Source: Algoriphagus hitonicola (GTDB taxonomy: Bacteria; Bacteroidota; Bacteroidia; Cytophagales; Cyclobacteriaceae). From it: a DNA stretch of 64,000 nt. Made by a program: the position numbers and the translations under genes. The notes beneath the pieces were generated by a model, which was not told the DNA's origin, made no database searches, and was given only the letters and a program-made list of their open reading frames with translations. Positions 35,000-45,939 of this stretch are shown here, piece by piece. The DNA lies in NCBI RefSeq assembly GCF_900113375.1, contig NZ_FOPC01000001.1, forward strand, positions 434,001-498,000. Direction: 5' to 3'. The number at the start of each line of letters is the position of its first letter. Position 1 is the stretch's first letter.

Positions 35000-37408
35000 C
35001 TAAAATTTATAACTGAGAGAAATCAGCAAATTCCTGCCTGCACCGGAAATTCCCGAACTATAAGGCCGGTAGCTTTGATCAGTTAGGTTTTCGAGACCTA
35101 TGACAGCCTGAAAATTGTGATGAAACTGATAGCTAGCTTTCAGATTAGCGGTGTACCATGCTGGAGCATAATTGTTTCCATTTTGGTCTTTTGCATAAAT
35201 CTCATCTTTGTTTCGCTCCTCAAAAGCCAAGTTTTCAAAACTTCGCTCGCCCTGATAGATGAAGTAAACTTGGCCTTTGAACAGATTATTTTTGTATTCC
35301 AATCGGCTGACTCCAAAAAGTGGTGCTGCATGTCGGGATGGGCTGATGCTTCCATCGTTGAGTTCTTCCTTTCCATTTTGGAAATTGAGATCTGTAGTGA
35401 AATCAAACTGGGGTGATAATCGCATCTCCAATCCCAATTGTAGCCCAAAAACGCGGGCATGTGCTGCGTTTTGAATCGCCTGAACTTGACTCAATTCACC
35501 TTGATAACTGATGCTGTCTGCTCCGTTTAAAGTGAAGTTTCTTCTTACCAAGGCATGATCTAAAATAGTGTAGTAAGTACTGATGTCAATTTTGGCCAAG
35601 TCTCCAATTTTTTTGGCCACACCAAAATCCAAGCTGTAAGCATATTCAGGTCTCAATTCAGGATTTGGGACCGTAACCGCTCCAGGCTCAGAGTCAAAAA
35701 CTTTCCCCAAATCATCCACATTAGGTGCTCGAAATGCTGTTCCGAAGTTGCTCTGAATTACCCAATCCGAACTCGGTCTGATCGCCATGCCCAAGCTCCC
35801 GGTCAGCGCGCCTTCATCCAGTTCACTTTCCTCAAAGGGGAAGGGATAAAATTCATCCAAAAATCTTGCAAAAACCTGGTATCTACTGTACCGCAGCCCT
35901 GCCTGAAGATTCGCTTTTCCGGTTAGTTTGAGCTCTTCATTGAGGTAAATTCCCCAAGTGGACCAATCCGCATTTGGGTATCGGGAGGGACCTTTTTGGG
36001 TTTGGCCGGTTTCGATTTGCTCAGTTTTTCCGGTGGAACTCACTTGGTTTTTGACCCACTCGATTCCATAACTGAGCGTATGTTTTTCATCCATCAGCTT
36101 GTGAAAATCCCAATTGAAAGCATAGGTATCAACTAGCTCTTCCTGAATAGTTCTCAATGGATTCTGAAAATTCCGGTCAATTCTGCTTTCCTTAAATTGC
36201 TGCTGTGAGGCTTTCAGACTCATCTGATCAAACATCCCTCGGTCTGCGGTGTATTTGATACTGAGTAGATTCATTTGCCAAAGCTGAGGACCATAATCCC
36301 ATTCTGCGTAGCGGGGAAGGTTATTTTGGATTCGGTTATGGCGGTCATATCGACCATAGGGAGAGGTTTGTGATCGATGAAATCCGTATTGAAAATCCCA
36401 TTTGGAATTGGGTTTGAAACGGATTTTTTGCATCAGATTGTATTGGGAATACGAAGAGGGAATTTGCTTCAGTCCGGGATTTTCTTGGTAGATGACTTGA
36501 TCGGAGCCATTAATTCGCTCTACATAAAATGGCTTCAAATATTCATCAGGTCCGTTTTTCCCTTGTTTGAGGTGATCATAATCCCAATTAGAAAAGCTGG
36601 TAAGTAAGCCCCATTTTTTCCAGCCCAAATTGACATCAGCATGGATAGTTTTCTCCTGATTGGCAGATGAGTATCGGCTGGTCAGATTCCCCGAAACTGA
36701 AAAGTTCTTTTCCTGAGAAAATGTTGGATTTCGCGTTTGAAAACTCATCACTCCACCAATCGCATCACTCCCATAAATCACCGAGCCCGGACCGAATAGC
36801 ACCTCAGTTTGTTCCATAATAAAGGGATCCAAATTGATCACATTTTGGAAATTTCCACCACGGAAAATCGCCGAATTCATCCGCACTCCATCTACTACAT
36901 ACAAAAGCCGGTTGGTGGCAAAACCCCGAATCATGGGACTGCCACCACCTTGTTGGCTTTTTTGAATGTATACTTTTCCCGAAACTCCCAACAAATCCGC
37001 TGCAGTTTGCGGATTTTGAAAGGCGATTGTCTCAGGGGAAATCGAACTGATTTTGATCGGAAGATTGGCAGATTGCTGATTCCATTTGGTTCCTGAAATG
37101 ACTATTTCGCTGAGTTGGAGATTGGTGGGAACGAGTGCGAGCCGAAAGTTCCTATTTTGCAACTGATCAAAAGAAAGCTGCTCGGTTTCGTAGCCCATCA
37201 GACTGATCAAAATTGATTTTGATCCGGCAAAAGGGGAAAGGTCGACCTCTCCAGAAGGATCGCTAAGTGAAACAGATTCCGAAGATTGACTGATGAGAGT
37301 CACCCCTTCAAGTAGTTTTCCGGTGTTTTGATCCGTTATTATTAAAGTTTGGGCATAGGCAAAACCCACCCATCCAAGCATGCAAAGGAGCATGAATAGC
37401 TTTTTCAT
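35000..37408 (-). CDS. TonB-dependent receptor, heme/hemoglobin receptor-like
   Basis: Outer-membrane gated channel of 802 residues. A signal peptide (ending FAYAQ) is followed by a carboxypeptidase-D-like regulatory domain (about 21-100), the plug (about 105-230) and a 22-strand barrel ending in the C-terminal aromatic NLLISLSYKF. Plug and barrel signatures resemble the hemoglobin/heme receptor group: YIQKSQQGGGSPMIRGF, LYVVDGVRMNSAIFRGGN, YGSDAIGGVMSF, and in the barrel FGTAFRAPNVDDLGKVF followed by NPELRPEYA. Heme as substrate is inference from these motifs; siderophore or other ligands remain possible. The small gene 87 bp upstream is probably co-transcribed. KatG, a heme enzyme, is encoded 2.7 kb away. 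Confidence 0.88.
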   Translation of the reverse strand: MKKLFMLLCMLGWVGFAYAQTLIITDQNTGKLLEGVTLISQSSESVSLSDPSGEVDLSPFAGSKSILISLMGYETEQLSFDQLQNRNFRLALVPTNLQLSEIVISGTKWNQQSANLPIKISSISPETIAFQNPQTAADLLGVSGKVYIQKSQQGGGSPMIRGFATNRLLYVVDGVRMNSAIFRGGNFQNVINLDPFIMEQTEVLFGPGSVIYGSDAIGGVMSFQTRNPTFSQEKNFSVSGNLTSRYSSANQEKTIHADVNLGWKKWGLLTSFSNWDYDHLKQGKNGPDEYLKPFYVERINGSDQVIYQENPGLKQIPSSYSQYNLMQKIRFKPNSKWDFQYGFHRSQTSPYGRYDRHNRIQNNLPRYAEWDYGPQLWQMNLLSIKYTADRGMFDQMSLKASQQQFKESRIDRNFQNPLRTIQEELVDTYAFNWDFHKLMDEKHTLSYGIEWVKNQVSSTGKTEQIETGQTQKGPSRYPNADWSTWGIYLNEELKLTGKANLQAGLRYSRYQVFARFLDEFYPFPFEESELDEGALTGSLGMAIRPSSDWVIQSNFGTAFRAPNVDDLGKVFDSEPGAVTVPNPELRPEYAYSLDFGVAKKIGDLAKIDISTYYTILDHALVRRNFTLNGADSISYQGELSQVQAIQNAAHARVFGLQLGLEMRLSPQFDFTTDLNFQNGKEELNDGSISPSRHAAPLFGVSRLEYKNNLFKGQVYFIYQGERSFENLAFEERNKDEIYAKDQNGNNYAPAWYTANLKASYQFHHNFQAVIGLENLTDQSYRPYSSGISGAGRNLLISLSYKF

Positions 37409-37495
37409 GGTATTCTATTGATAAATCCAATTCGATAGGATATAAGCAGTTAAAGCTTTTCCGGAAACCGAAAAAGCGTCAAATGCAAGCGGGAT

Positions 37496-38029
37496 TTATC
37501 TCAAAGAATTCGGTGGGGGAGTAGGGGGCGACTTTTGGAGGGAAGAAAGCGTTATGGACGGGTTAAAGTCCAGTTTTTCCAAAGGAATACAATTTGGATT
37601 GGATACCCAGTTTTCGCTGGTAGACTGAAAAAGCTGATAGTGAAAATCCGTTCTGATTCTTTGATCGTCACAGGGTTCATCATCCAATTCTCCCTGCAGT
37701 AGATGAGCCATTTTTATTTTTAGCTTGGTTTCCTCATGATCCGCATACACGGTAAGCTCCACTAATCCATCGACGGTTTTTCGCTCAATGACGTCAAACA
37801 TTTGCCCTTTGTATTCAAATTCCCGGTCATGCTCCCAGCGGAGGTTTTCTTGGATTTCTCTTTGTGTAAACCGAAAAGTCTGAATTCGGTCCTCCTCAAA
37901 ACCTTCCTCGTATTTTCTTTCTACAGATTCTCGGACTTCCAGGATTTGGGATTTCAGCACTAGAAATAGCAATAGCATGGGCGCAGTCAGCGCCAAAAGA
38001 AAAATAATGCCGTAAACTTTCCTTTTCAA
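37496..38029 (-). CDS. Small membrane-anchored protein of unknown function beside the TonB receptor
   Basis: A 177-residue protein I do not recognise. One N-terminal membrane helix (VYGIIFLLALTAPMLLLFLV) is followed by an extracytoplasmic domain with charged beta-rich text (REFEYKGQMFDVIERKTVDG, LVELTVYADHEETKLKIK), an isolated CDD motif and a proline-rich end (KSPPTPPPNSLR). The helix is not followed by a cleavage site, so it looks like an anchor. The start is TTG at 38029; no ATG is available before the helix. It lies directly upstream of the receptor gene on the same strand, a place where Bacteroidetes often keep a partner of the receptor, but no partner family can be named. Confidence 0.7.
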   Translation of the reverse strand: MKRKVYGIIFLLALTAPMLLLFLVLKSQILEVRESVERKYEEGFEEDRIQTFRFTQREIQENLRWEHDREFEYKGQMFDVIERKTVDGLVELTVYADHEETKLKIKMAHLLQGELDDEPCDDQRIRTDFHYQLFQSTSENWVSNPNCIPLEKLDFNPSITLSSLQKSPPTPPPNSLR

Positions 38030-38178
38030 GAGTGCCTAATCAAGTGGGTTCAATTGTTAAAATTGGAAAAATCCAGATCCAAAACCAGCGTATTTGACAT
38101 GCTTTGTTTAAAAATGATTTTAGCGGAATGATGATGAATTAAAAGGCGAAAACCAAAAGATCAACTTCGATGAGGGAC

Positions 38179-39510
38179 TTAACCCAAGATCAGACTAAAA
38201 ACAAAAATAATTCCGATCGCTGTCCAGCCCATAATCAATGTGCCCAAACTGTGGGATTTATTGCCTTCCCGAATACTCATACCCGAAAGCTGTGTGACCA
38301 CCCAATACGCGCTGTCATTGGCATGGGAAATGCCCAGCGATCCGGCACCAATGGCAAGAGCCGCAAATACCCGCATCAAATCCGTATCCAATCCCAAAGG
38401 ACTGAGAAGTGGAGCCACTATCGAAGCGGTAGTAATCATGGCGACAGTGGTTGATCCTTGAGCGGTTTTTAGTGCAAAGGCGATCAAAAAAGGAAGAAAA
38501 ATACCCCAGTTGGCATCGCTCATACCAGTACTGACCAGTTCGCCGACTCCGGAATTTTGAAGCATTTTGCCAAATACTCCACCGGCGCCAGTGATAAAAA
38601 TAACCGGAGCAGCTATCCGGAGGGATTCTCCCAGCCAGCCGCTGGAGGCTAACATTTTGCGGTCGAATTTTTCGGGCAAAGTAAACGAAAGGACTGCTCC
38701 AATCAGTAAGGCAATTACTGGAGAGCCGATAAACAATATGACCTTTTGAAAATTACCCGTACCCAGTGGTGCGGAAGGATAATTAGCGATTGAGGCCAGA
38801 ATGATAAGAATCAAAGGAATAAGTATGGGCAAAAAAGAATGAAAAGCCGAAGGGAATTTGGAAGCGTCCAGTTTTTCTTCATTTACTGCTAAAGTTGGTT
38901 TCAACTGAATTTTTGAAACTACGCGGTTCACAAAAATATAAGCAGGAATCAAGGTTAAAAGTGAAACGATCATACCCCAAAATATCATTTGGGCCAGATC
39001 TGCTCCGAGAATTCCAGCCGCCGCAATCGGTCCAGGAGTGGGAGGAACAAGCGAATGACTGCACATAGCACCCAGCGAAAGTGCTACTATTGTGGCTGCA
39101 TAAGATTTTGAGCTTTTAAGTGCCAGTGACTTGGCAATCGGGTTCATCATGATGATAGTCGAATCTCCAAAAACGGGTATCGACAATACATAGCCTCCAA
39201 GCATCATCGTAAGGTTGACAGACTTTTTACCGATCCAGGTTAAAATCCGCTCGGCAATGACAATGGCTCCTCCTGTTTTTTCCAAAAAGGTCCCTAAAAT
39301 CACCCCAAATAAAATGAGCAAACCAACCGAGCCCAAAACCCCTCCAAAACCGTCTGTGATGGATTGCAGAATAAGTTCGGATCTCATTCCCGCCAAAAGT
39401 CCATAAAAAACAGCCCCGACAAAAAGTGCCAAAAATGGATGGATGTCCCATTTAATAATGGCAAGAAGAATGATGGCCAAGACAGCAAAAATTGTAAAAA
39501 TAAGAAGCAT
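38179..39510 (-). CDS. GntP family permease (gluconate or related organic acid)
   Basis: A 443-residue proton symporter with about 12-13 helices. Family signatures are TDGFGGVLGSVGLLILFGVI, LEKTGGAIVIAERIL, a loop SIPVFGDSTIIMMNPIAKSL, the conserved SHSLVPPTPGPIAAAGIL, and near the end GSLGISHANDSAYWVVTQ. GntP members carry gluconate, glycerate or serine; the substrate is not decidable here because no kinase or other catabolic gene is adjacent. It is divergent from katG across a 578 bp gap and 149 bp from the small anchored protein gene, so it is probably its own unit. Confidence 0.92.
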   Translation of the reverse strand: MLLIFTIFAVLAIILLAIIKWDIHPFLALFVGAVFYGLLAGMRSELILQSITDGFGGVLGSVGLLILFGVILGTFLEKTGGAIVIAERILTWIGKKSVNLTMMLGGYVLSIPVFGDSTIIMMNPIAKSLALKSSKSYAATIVALSLGAMCSHSLVPPTPGPIAAAGILGADLAQMIFWGMIVSLLTLIPAYIFVNRVVSKIQLKPTLAVNEEKLDASKFPSAFHSFLPILIPLILIILASIANYPSAPLGTGNFQKVILFIGSPVIALLIGAVLSFTLPEKFDRKMLASSGWLGESLRIAAPVIFITGAGGVFGKMLQNSGVGELVSTGMSDANWGIFLPFLIAFALKTAQGSTTVAMITTASIVAPLLSPLGLDTDLMRVFAALAIGAGSLGISHANDSAYWVVTQLSGMSIREGNKSHSLGTLIMGWTAIGIIFVFSLILG

Positions 39511-42356
<2,846 letters not shown>

Positions 42357-42377
42357 TCCACTCAAGCCTATAAACCT

Positions 42378-42410
42378 AAAAGGCAGTCTGGAAACGGGCT
42401 GCCTTTTTTT
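42378..42410 (+). terminator. Intrinsic terminator of katG
   Basis: A 13 bp stem built on AAAAGGCAG and CTGCCTTTT, extended by TCTG/CGGG with two G-U pairs around a GAAA tetraloop, and ending in seven T. It lies 22 bp after the katG stop. Confidence 0.9.
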
Positions 42411-42460
42411 ACAGCAATTTGTGAAATTTAATTGAGACACTCATTTTTGGATTAAATGGG

Positions 42461-42468
42461 TACTTTTG
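42461..42468 (+). promoter_or_regulatory. Candidate -7 promoter element of the CrtO-like gene
   Basis: TACTTTTG matches TAnnTTTG and lies 25 bp before the GTG start, downstream of the katG terminator. No TTTG is found 19 bp upstream. Confidence 0.4.
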
Positions 42469-42493
42469 AAGAGAGACATCATTAAAATAAGCC

Positions 42494-42970
42494 GTGAGTA
42501 CTATTTTTTTTATTTCCTTTTCGATTTCGATAACTTTTACCTCCATGATTTTAGGGTTTTTGGTGAATGAACGGATTAAAGGAAATCAATTATACCATCG
42601 AATTTCCAGACTTGAATTCATCAAAAATGACCGGATCAATCAGTGGATTGGGGTGGGGGTGATGAAGTTTTTGGTTTCAAAGACGTTTTGGGGAAAATTC
42701 AATACAAAACTGAAAATCGAAGGAAAGCCAGCGTTGAAGGAAATGATTTTGCTGAAGGAAGAAATGACCTCGGCTGAAATCAGTCACCTAATTGGATTTT
42801 TAGCGGTTCTCCTTGTTTCATTTGGGCTAACGGTAACCAAAAACTATGAATTTGGCCTCGTTCTCTTGATCATAAATATTATTTTCAACCTTTATCCAAG
42901 CCTTCTTCAGCAACAAAATAAAAGGAGGATTACAGGAATTATAGAGCGGTTTTACTCAGAAATATATTGA
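42494..42970 (+). CDS. CrtO-like membrane protein (glycosyl-4,4'-diaponeurosporenoate acyltransferase family)
   Basis: A 158-residue membrane protein with helices at about 3-23 and 100-135. Its closing stretch NLYPSLLQQQNKRRI resembles the conserved N-P-(I/L)-(L/M)-Q-R-x-N-R-x-R end of the CrtO family, and the central EMTSAEISHLIGFLAVL corresponds to the helix entry AEIGHWLGF-type motif. In Staphylococcus CrtO puts a fatty acid on the carotenoid staphyloxanthin; small CrtO homologues are spread in Bacteroidetes without a known substrate, and no carotenoid genes are seen nearby. The start is GTG at 42494. It is convergent with the ankyrin gene, 8 bp between stops. Confidence 0.65.
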   Translation: MSTIFFISFSISITFTSMILGFLVNERIKGNQLYHRISRLEFIKNDRINQWIGVGVMKFLVSKTFWGKFNTKLKIEGKPALKEMILLKEEMTSAEISHLIGFLAVLLVSFGLTVTKNYEFGLVLLIINIIFNLYPSLLQQQNKRRITGIIERFYSEIY

Positions 42971-42978
42971 GAGATTTT

Positions 42979-43620
42979 TTATTCGAGGTCTTCGAAAAGA
43001 TCGGGGAATCCACTTTCTCTTCCAAGATCCATTGGACTCTTGCCGTTGTCCATTTTTGCATTGGGATCAGCACCATATTTGAGTAATAATTTTACCAATT
43101 CCTTTTTCCCATGATGTGCTGCAGAATGGAGAGGAGTGACGCCATTTTGTTGTTTTGCATTTACTTCGGCCCCATTTTTTAATAGGCGTTCGGCAATTTC
43201 ATAATTTGAAATCGCACAGGCAGAATGGAGTGGAGTGACACGGAAGGAATTATTAGAAGGAATGTTTGGGATTGCACCGTGTGTCAAAAGTAATCGGACA
43301 AGTTCGATATGTCCAAAATAGGAAGCCAAACCCAAGGGTGTAAATCCATCGGCGGAAAAGTCATTTATCAATTCTGGATTTTTTGAAAGGGTATTTTTTA
43401 TTCCATCCAACTCCCCAATACATGCTGACTCATGAAGGGTTAAATCGGATAAATATTCTTTCAGGATGTCAATGGCCTGTTGATTTTTGCAGTAAGCGGC
43501 AAACTGAATTAAATAAATCCCCGATTCGGTTTTTTCCTTTGCCAGCTCAGGATTTGAGCTGAGCCGAGAAGCCAAATAATCGGTTTCCCCCTTTTGGATG
43601 GATTCTAAAATAGCCTTCAT
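42979..43620 (-). CDS. Ankyrin repeat protein
   Basis: A 213-residue cytoplasmic protein with about five ankyrin repeats: DGFTPLGLASYFGHIELVRL, then RVTPLHSACAISNYEIAERL, NGVTPLHSAAHHGKKELVKL and NGKSPMDLGRESGFPDLFED. The first ~60 residues form a more divergent repeat-like part. Ankyrin proteins act by binding partners; nothing enzymatic is seen. The ATG overlaps the stop of the DUF2254 gene by 4 bp, so it is translated together with that membrane protein and could dock on it. Ankyrin genes are known beside catalase genes in Pseudomonas; here katG is near but on the other strand and not in the operon. Confidence 0.92.
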   Translation of the reverse strand: MKAILESIQKGETDYLASRLSSNPELAKEKTESGIYLIQFAAYCKNQQAIDILKEYLSDLTLHESACIGELDGIKNTLSKNPELINDFSADGFTPLGLASYFGHIELVRLLLTHGAIPNIPSNNSFRVTPLHSACAISNYEIAERLLKNGAEVNAKQQNGVTPLHSAAHHGKKELVKLLLKYGADPNAKMDNGKSPMDLGRESGFPDLFEDLE

Positions 43621-44936
43621 TTTTTTGTTAGGGATAGGATTTTTTCGGCACGCTCTTCCAGATCTTTCAGGTCATGTTTCTCTTTGATCGTTTCTCGGCC
43701 TACTCTCAATACCATTTCAGCATGTTTGATGATGGCTTCTTGGTGTGTTTTTTTCTTAGCAAACTCATTAATAGTTATAAAGGCCTCCATCATACGGATT
43801 AAGACTGCGGGAATTGCTCCCGCGAATTGTCTGATTTGGTTAAAAGCCGCATCCATCATTCCCTCAAAACCCAAATTATCCGCGATGATTCGCAGCGTTT
43901 GATTGGAATCATAGCGATATTTTGAAGGCAGGCGGGATTGAGTCAAATAGCTCATGGTTGTGGACAAATTGTCAATGCAAGAAATTGCGGTATACGGGTC
44001 ATTGATGCCCGGTGAAAGTGCACGCACCGCGATTTCGACCATTTGATGGATCGAATGCTCGAGATCTTGCTGGGCGGTTTTTGTTTTTCCGATGACGAAA
44101 TGGTCAATCAGTTGTTCCAAATCATCTTTTTCCAATTCTTTCTGAGAATAGATTTTTGCCAGTTCCATCCCAATGACCAAATAGCTTCCCGGCCGATAAT
44201 ATAAATTCATCATAATATTCTTTTCTTCGGCAGACTCCATCAGGGCCGCGCTGTCCACATATTGCAGGTATCCGCTTTTTGGGGATTTTAGGGAAAATGA
44301 TTTTGAATATTGATTGATGGTTTGGTCTAGGTCAAATTCAGGTTCTTCTTCGGGATCATCGCCCATTTTTTCAGGAAAAAGAGTCTGGACCTGTTTGGAA
44401 ATAAAAACCGAAATATCCGAAACTACTTTGTCAGCTTGAATGCTGATGGCGATTTTATGGATGAAAAAGATGAGCAGGACGATATTGGCTATCGTCGCAA
44501 AAACGGCAAATAGGATCGAAATGGAGGGAATAAAAACATAATCCTCCTGATCCTTGATCGAACTCAAAACCAAAAGGCAAAAGAGAAATGTAGCGATATA
44601 GGCACCCAATACGACTTGATTGAGTCGGATATCCATGAAATTTTTGATGAGTCGGGGGCCAAATTGCGAAGCTGCCAAAGTCAATACGACTAAGGTTACA
44701 GAGAAGACTGTACCCGCCACCCCAATCATGGCAGATGAAATGGTAGTCAGGATGCTTCGGGCTGAATCCAGATTTTGGACGAAAAAAAAGCGTAAGATCC
44801 CATTTTGATCGATGCTGATTAAACTGTCTAAATAAACCAGGCCAACAGCTAAGAGGATTCCCAGAAGAATCAGTAAAACAGGAATAAACCAAAAGGAAGC
44901 TTTAAGTTCGTTCCAAAAAAACAGGAGCTTCTTCAT
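43617..44936 (-). CDS. DUF2254 family membrane protein
   Basis: A 439-residue membrane protein. Four helices occupy about 15-165 (SFWFIPVLLILLGILLAVGL, SAMIGVAGTVFSVTLVVLTL, VVLGAYIATFLFCLLVLS and IANIVLLIFFIHKIAI), and the remainder is cytoplasmic. The family hallmark ARSILTTISSAMIGVAGTVFS and the later RALSPGINDPYTAISCIDNL are both present. The function of DUF2254 is not established. It is the first gene of a pair with the ankyrin protein (4 bp overlap) and begins 14 bp after the metallophosphoesterase stop, so all three may be one operon. Confidence 0.92.
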   Translation of the reverse strand: MKKLLFFWNELKASFWFIPVLLILLGILLAVGLVYLDSLISIDQNGILRFFFVQNLDSARSILTTISSAMIGVAGTVFSVTLVVLTLAASQFGPRLIKNFMDIRLNQVVLGAYIATFLFCLLVLSSIKDQEDYVFIPSISILFAVFATIANIVLLIFFIHKIAISIQADKVVSDISVFISKQVQTLFPEKMGDDPEEEPEFDLDQTINQYSKSFSLKSPKSGYLQYVDSAALMESAEEKNIMMNLYYRPGSYLVIGMELAKIYSQKELEKDDLEQLIDHFVIGKTKTAQQDLEHSIHQMVEIAVRALSPGINDPYTAISCIDNLSTTMSYLTQSRLPSKYRYDSNQTLRIIADNLGFEGMMDAAFNQIRQFAGAIPAVLIRMMEAFITINEFAKKKTHQEAIIKHAEMVLRVGRETIKEKHDLKDLEERAEKILSLTKK

Positions 44937-44950
44937 AAGTATTCATTGAT

Positions 44951-45757
44951 TTAAAGGTTGTGGCCATTGAGAATCATCCCTTCCTTGACAGTTTTGAGGT
45001 AAGTGGCTGTTTTGCCATCATCACCTATTTCGCAGACCCGATAAGAAGGGAATGGATTACCCCATGAGCCTCCAAAATGTCCAGACCAGAGAAATGGCTT
45101 CTTTTTATACAACATCTGCCCATCCACATCATGGTCATGTCCGTGAAAGGTTGCCTTGACATTAGGGTAGCTGGTCACTAAATCAAGAAAGTCTTTGCAT
45201 GCCACACCGTGACGAGTCCAGTCATTTTGGGAAATATGGATAAAGACAAAGACCTGCTCCATGCTTTTAAACTCCTCTAGTTTGGCAGTAGCAAACTCCA
45301 AATCTGCACAGAGGTATTCTCCGGTTTCATTGGAACAGTCCAGCAAAATTATTCCCAGAGATTCCTGATGGACAAAAGCGTAATTGCTGGGTCTGCCCCA
45401 GATTTCCTCCCAAGCTCCGAGACTTACCCGATCGTGATTTCCTCTACAGGTAAAGTAGGGGACGGAAAGTTGATCATAGACTTTTTTGACCTCAGGCATC
45501 CATTTTGGGTCATCATGAATAAGGTCTCCATTGAAAACCACAAAATCCACGCTCTCCTCCTGATTGATCGCATCAATCAGCTGCTGATGTGAAGCTTCAA
45601 AATCGGTGTCAGGTTGCCCAAAATGGCCATCAGAGGCAGTTATAAATTTGATTTTGGTGGTTTTCGGGAAATCCATTTTCCCATAGAGCAAAAAGGGCAT
45701 AGTCATAAGCGAGGAACCAATTAGGCTGATTTTTTGGAGAAAAGGTCTGCGTTGCAT
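44951..45757 (-). CDS. Exported calcineurin-like metallophosphoesterase
   Basis: A 268-residue phosphoesterase with a two-metal site. Motifs in order are ASDGHFG (D-x-H variant), FNGDLIHDD (GD), CRGNHDRVS (GNHD), a histidine in FVFIHISQND, and FHGHDHDVDG (GHxH). The N-terminus QRRPFLQKISLIGSSL has paired arginines ahead of a hydrophobic stretch, so export by Tat is likely and would put it in the periplasm. The substrate is open; relatives hydrolyse phosphodiesters or nucleotides. It lies upstream of DUF2254 and ankyrin on the same strand and is divergent from the glycine-rich surface protein gene. Confidence 0.9.
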   Translation of the reverse strand: MQRRPFLQKISLIGSSLMTMPFLLYGKMDFPKTTKIKFITASDGHFGQPDTDFEASHQQLIDAINQEESVDFVVFNGDLIHDDPKWMPEVKKVYDQLSVPYFTCRGNHDRVSLGAWEEIWGRPSNYAFVHQESLGIILLDCSNETGEYLCADLEFATAKLEEFKSMEQVFVFIHISQNDWTRHGVACKDFLDLVTSYPNVKATFHGHDHDVDGQMLYKKKPFLWSGHFGGSWGNPFPSYRVCEIGDDGKTATYLKTVKEGMILNGHNL

Positions 45758-45882
45758 GAATACAAGTTATTTTAAAATGGGGGAAAGAAATAGTTTCCGT
45801 TGGAATTTTGGCTTTCAGAATTTAATAGAGGAGTGTAAAGTTTGAAATTATGAGTTGATAATTAATCATTTAACAAATAATT

Positions 45883-45914
45883 TTTGGAGATAACTGATCT
45901 GTGGCAGATCTTTG
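45883..45914 (+). promoter_or_regulatory. Candidate promoter of the glycine-rich surface protein gene
   Basis: TTTG (45883-45886), 20 bp, then GATCTTTG (45907-45914), one base from TAnnTTTG and one bp from the ideal spacing. It lies 25 bp before the ATG. The rest of the 182 bp divergent gap is A/T-rich with nothing else recognised. Confidence 0.45.
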
Positions 45915-45939
45915 CAAATCCTAAAAAAATAAATATTAA

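Noticed and set aside
37409-37495. Cobalamin or other riboswitch before the TonB receptor
   Set aside because: The gap is only 87 bp and shows no B12-box or other conserved aptamer text.
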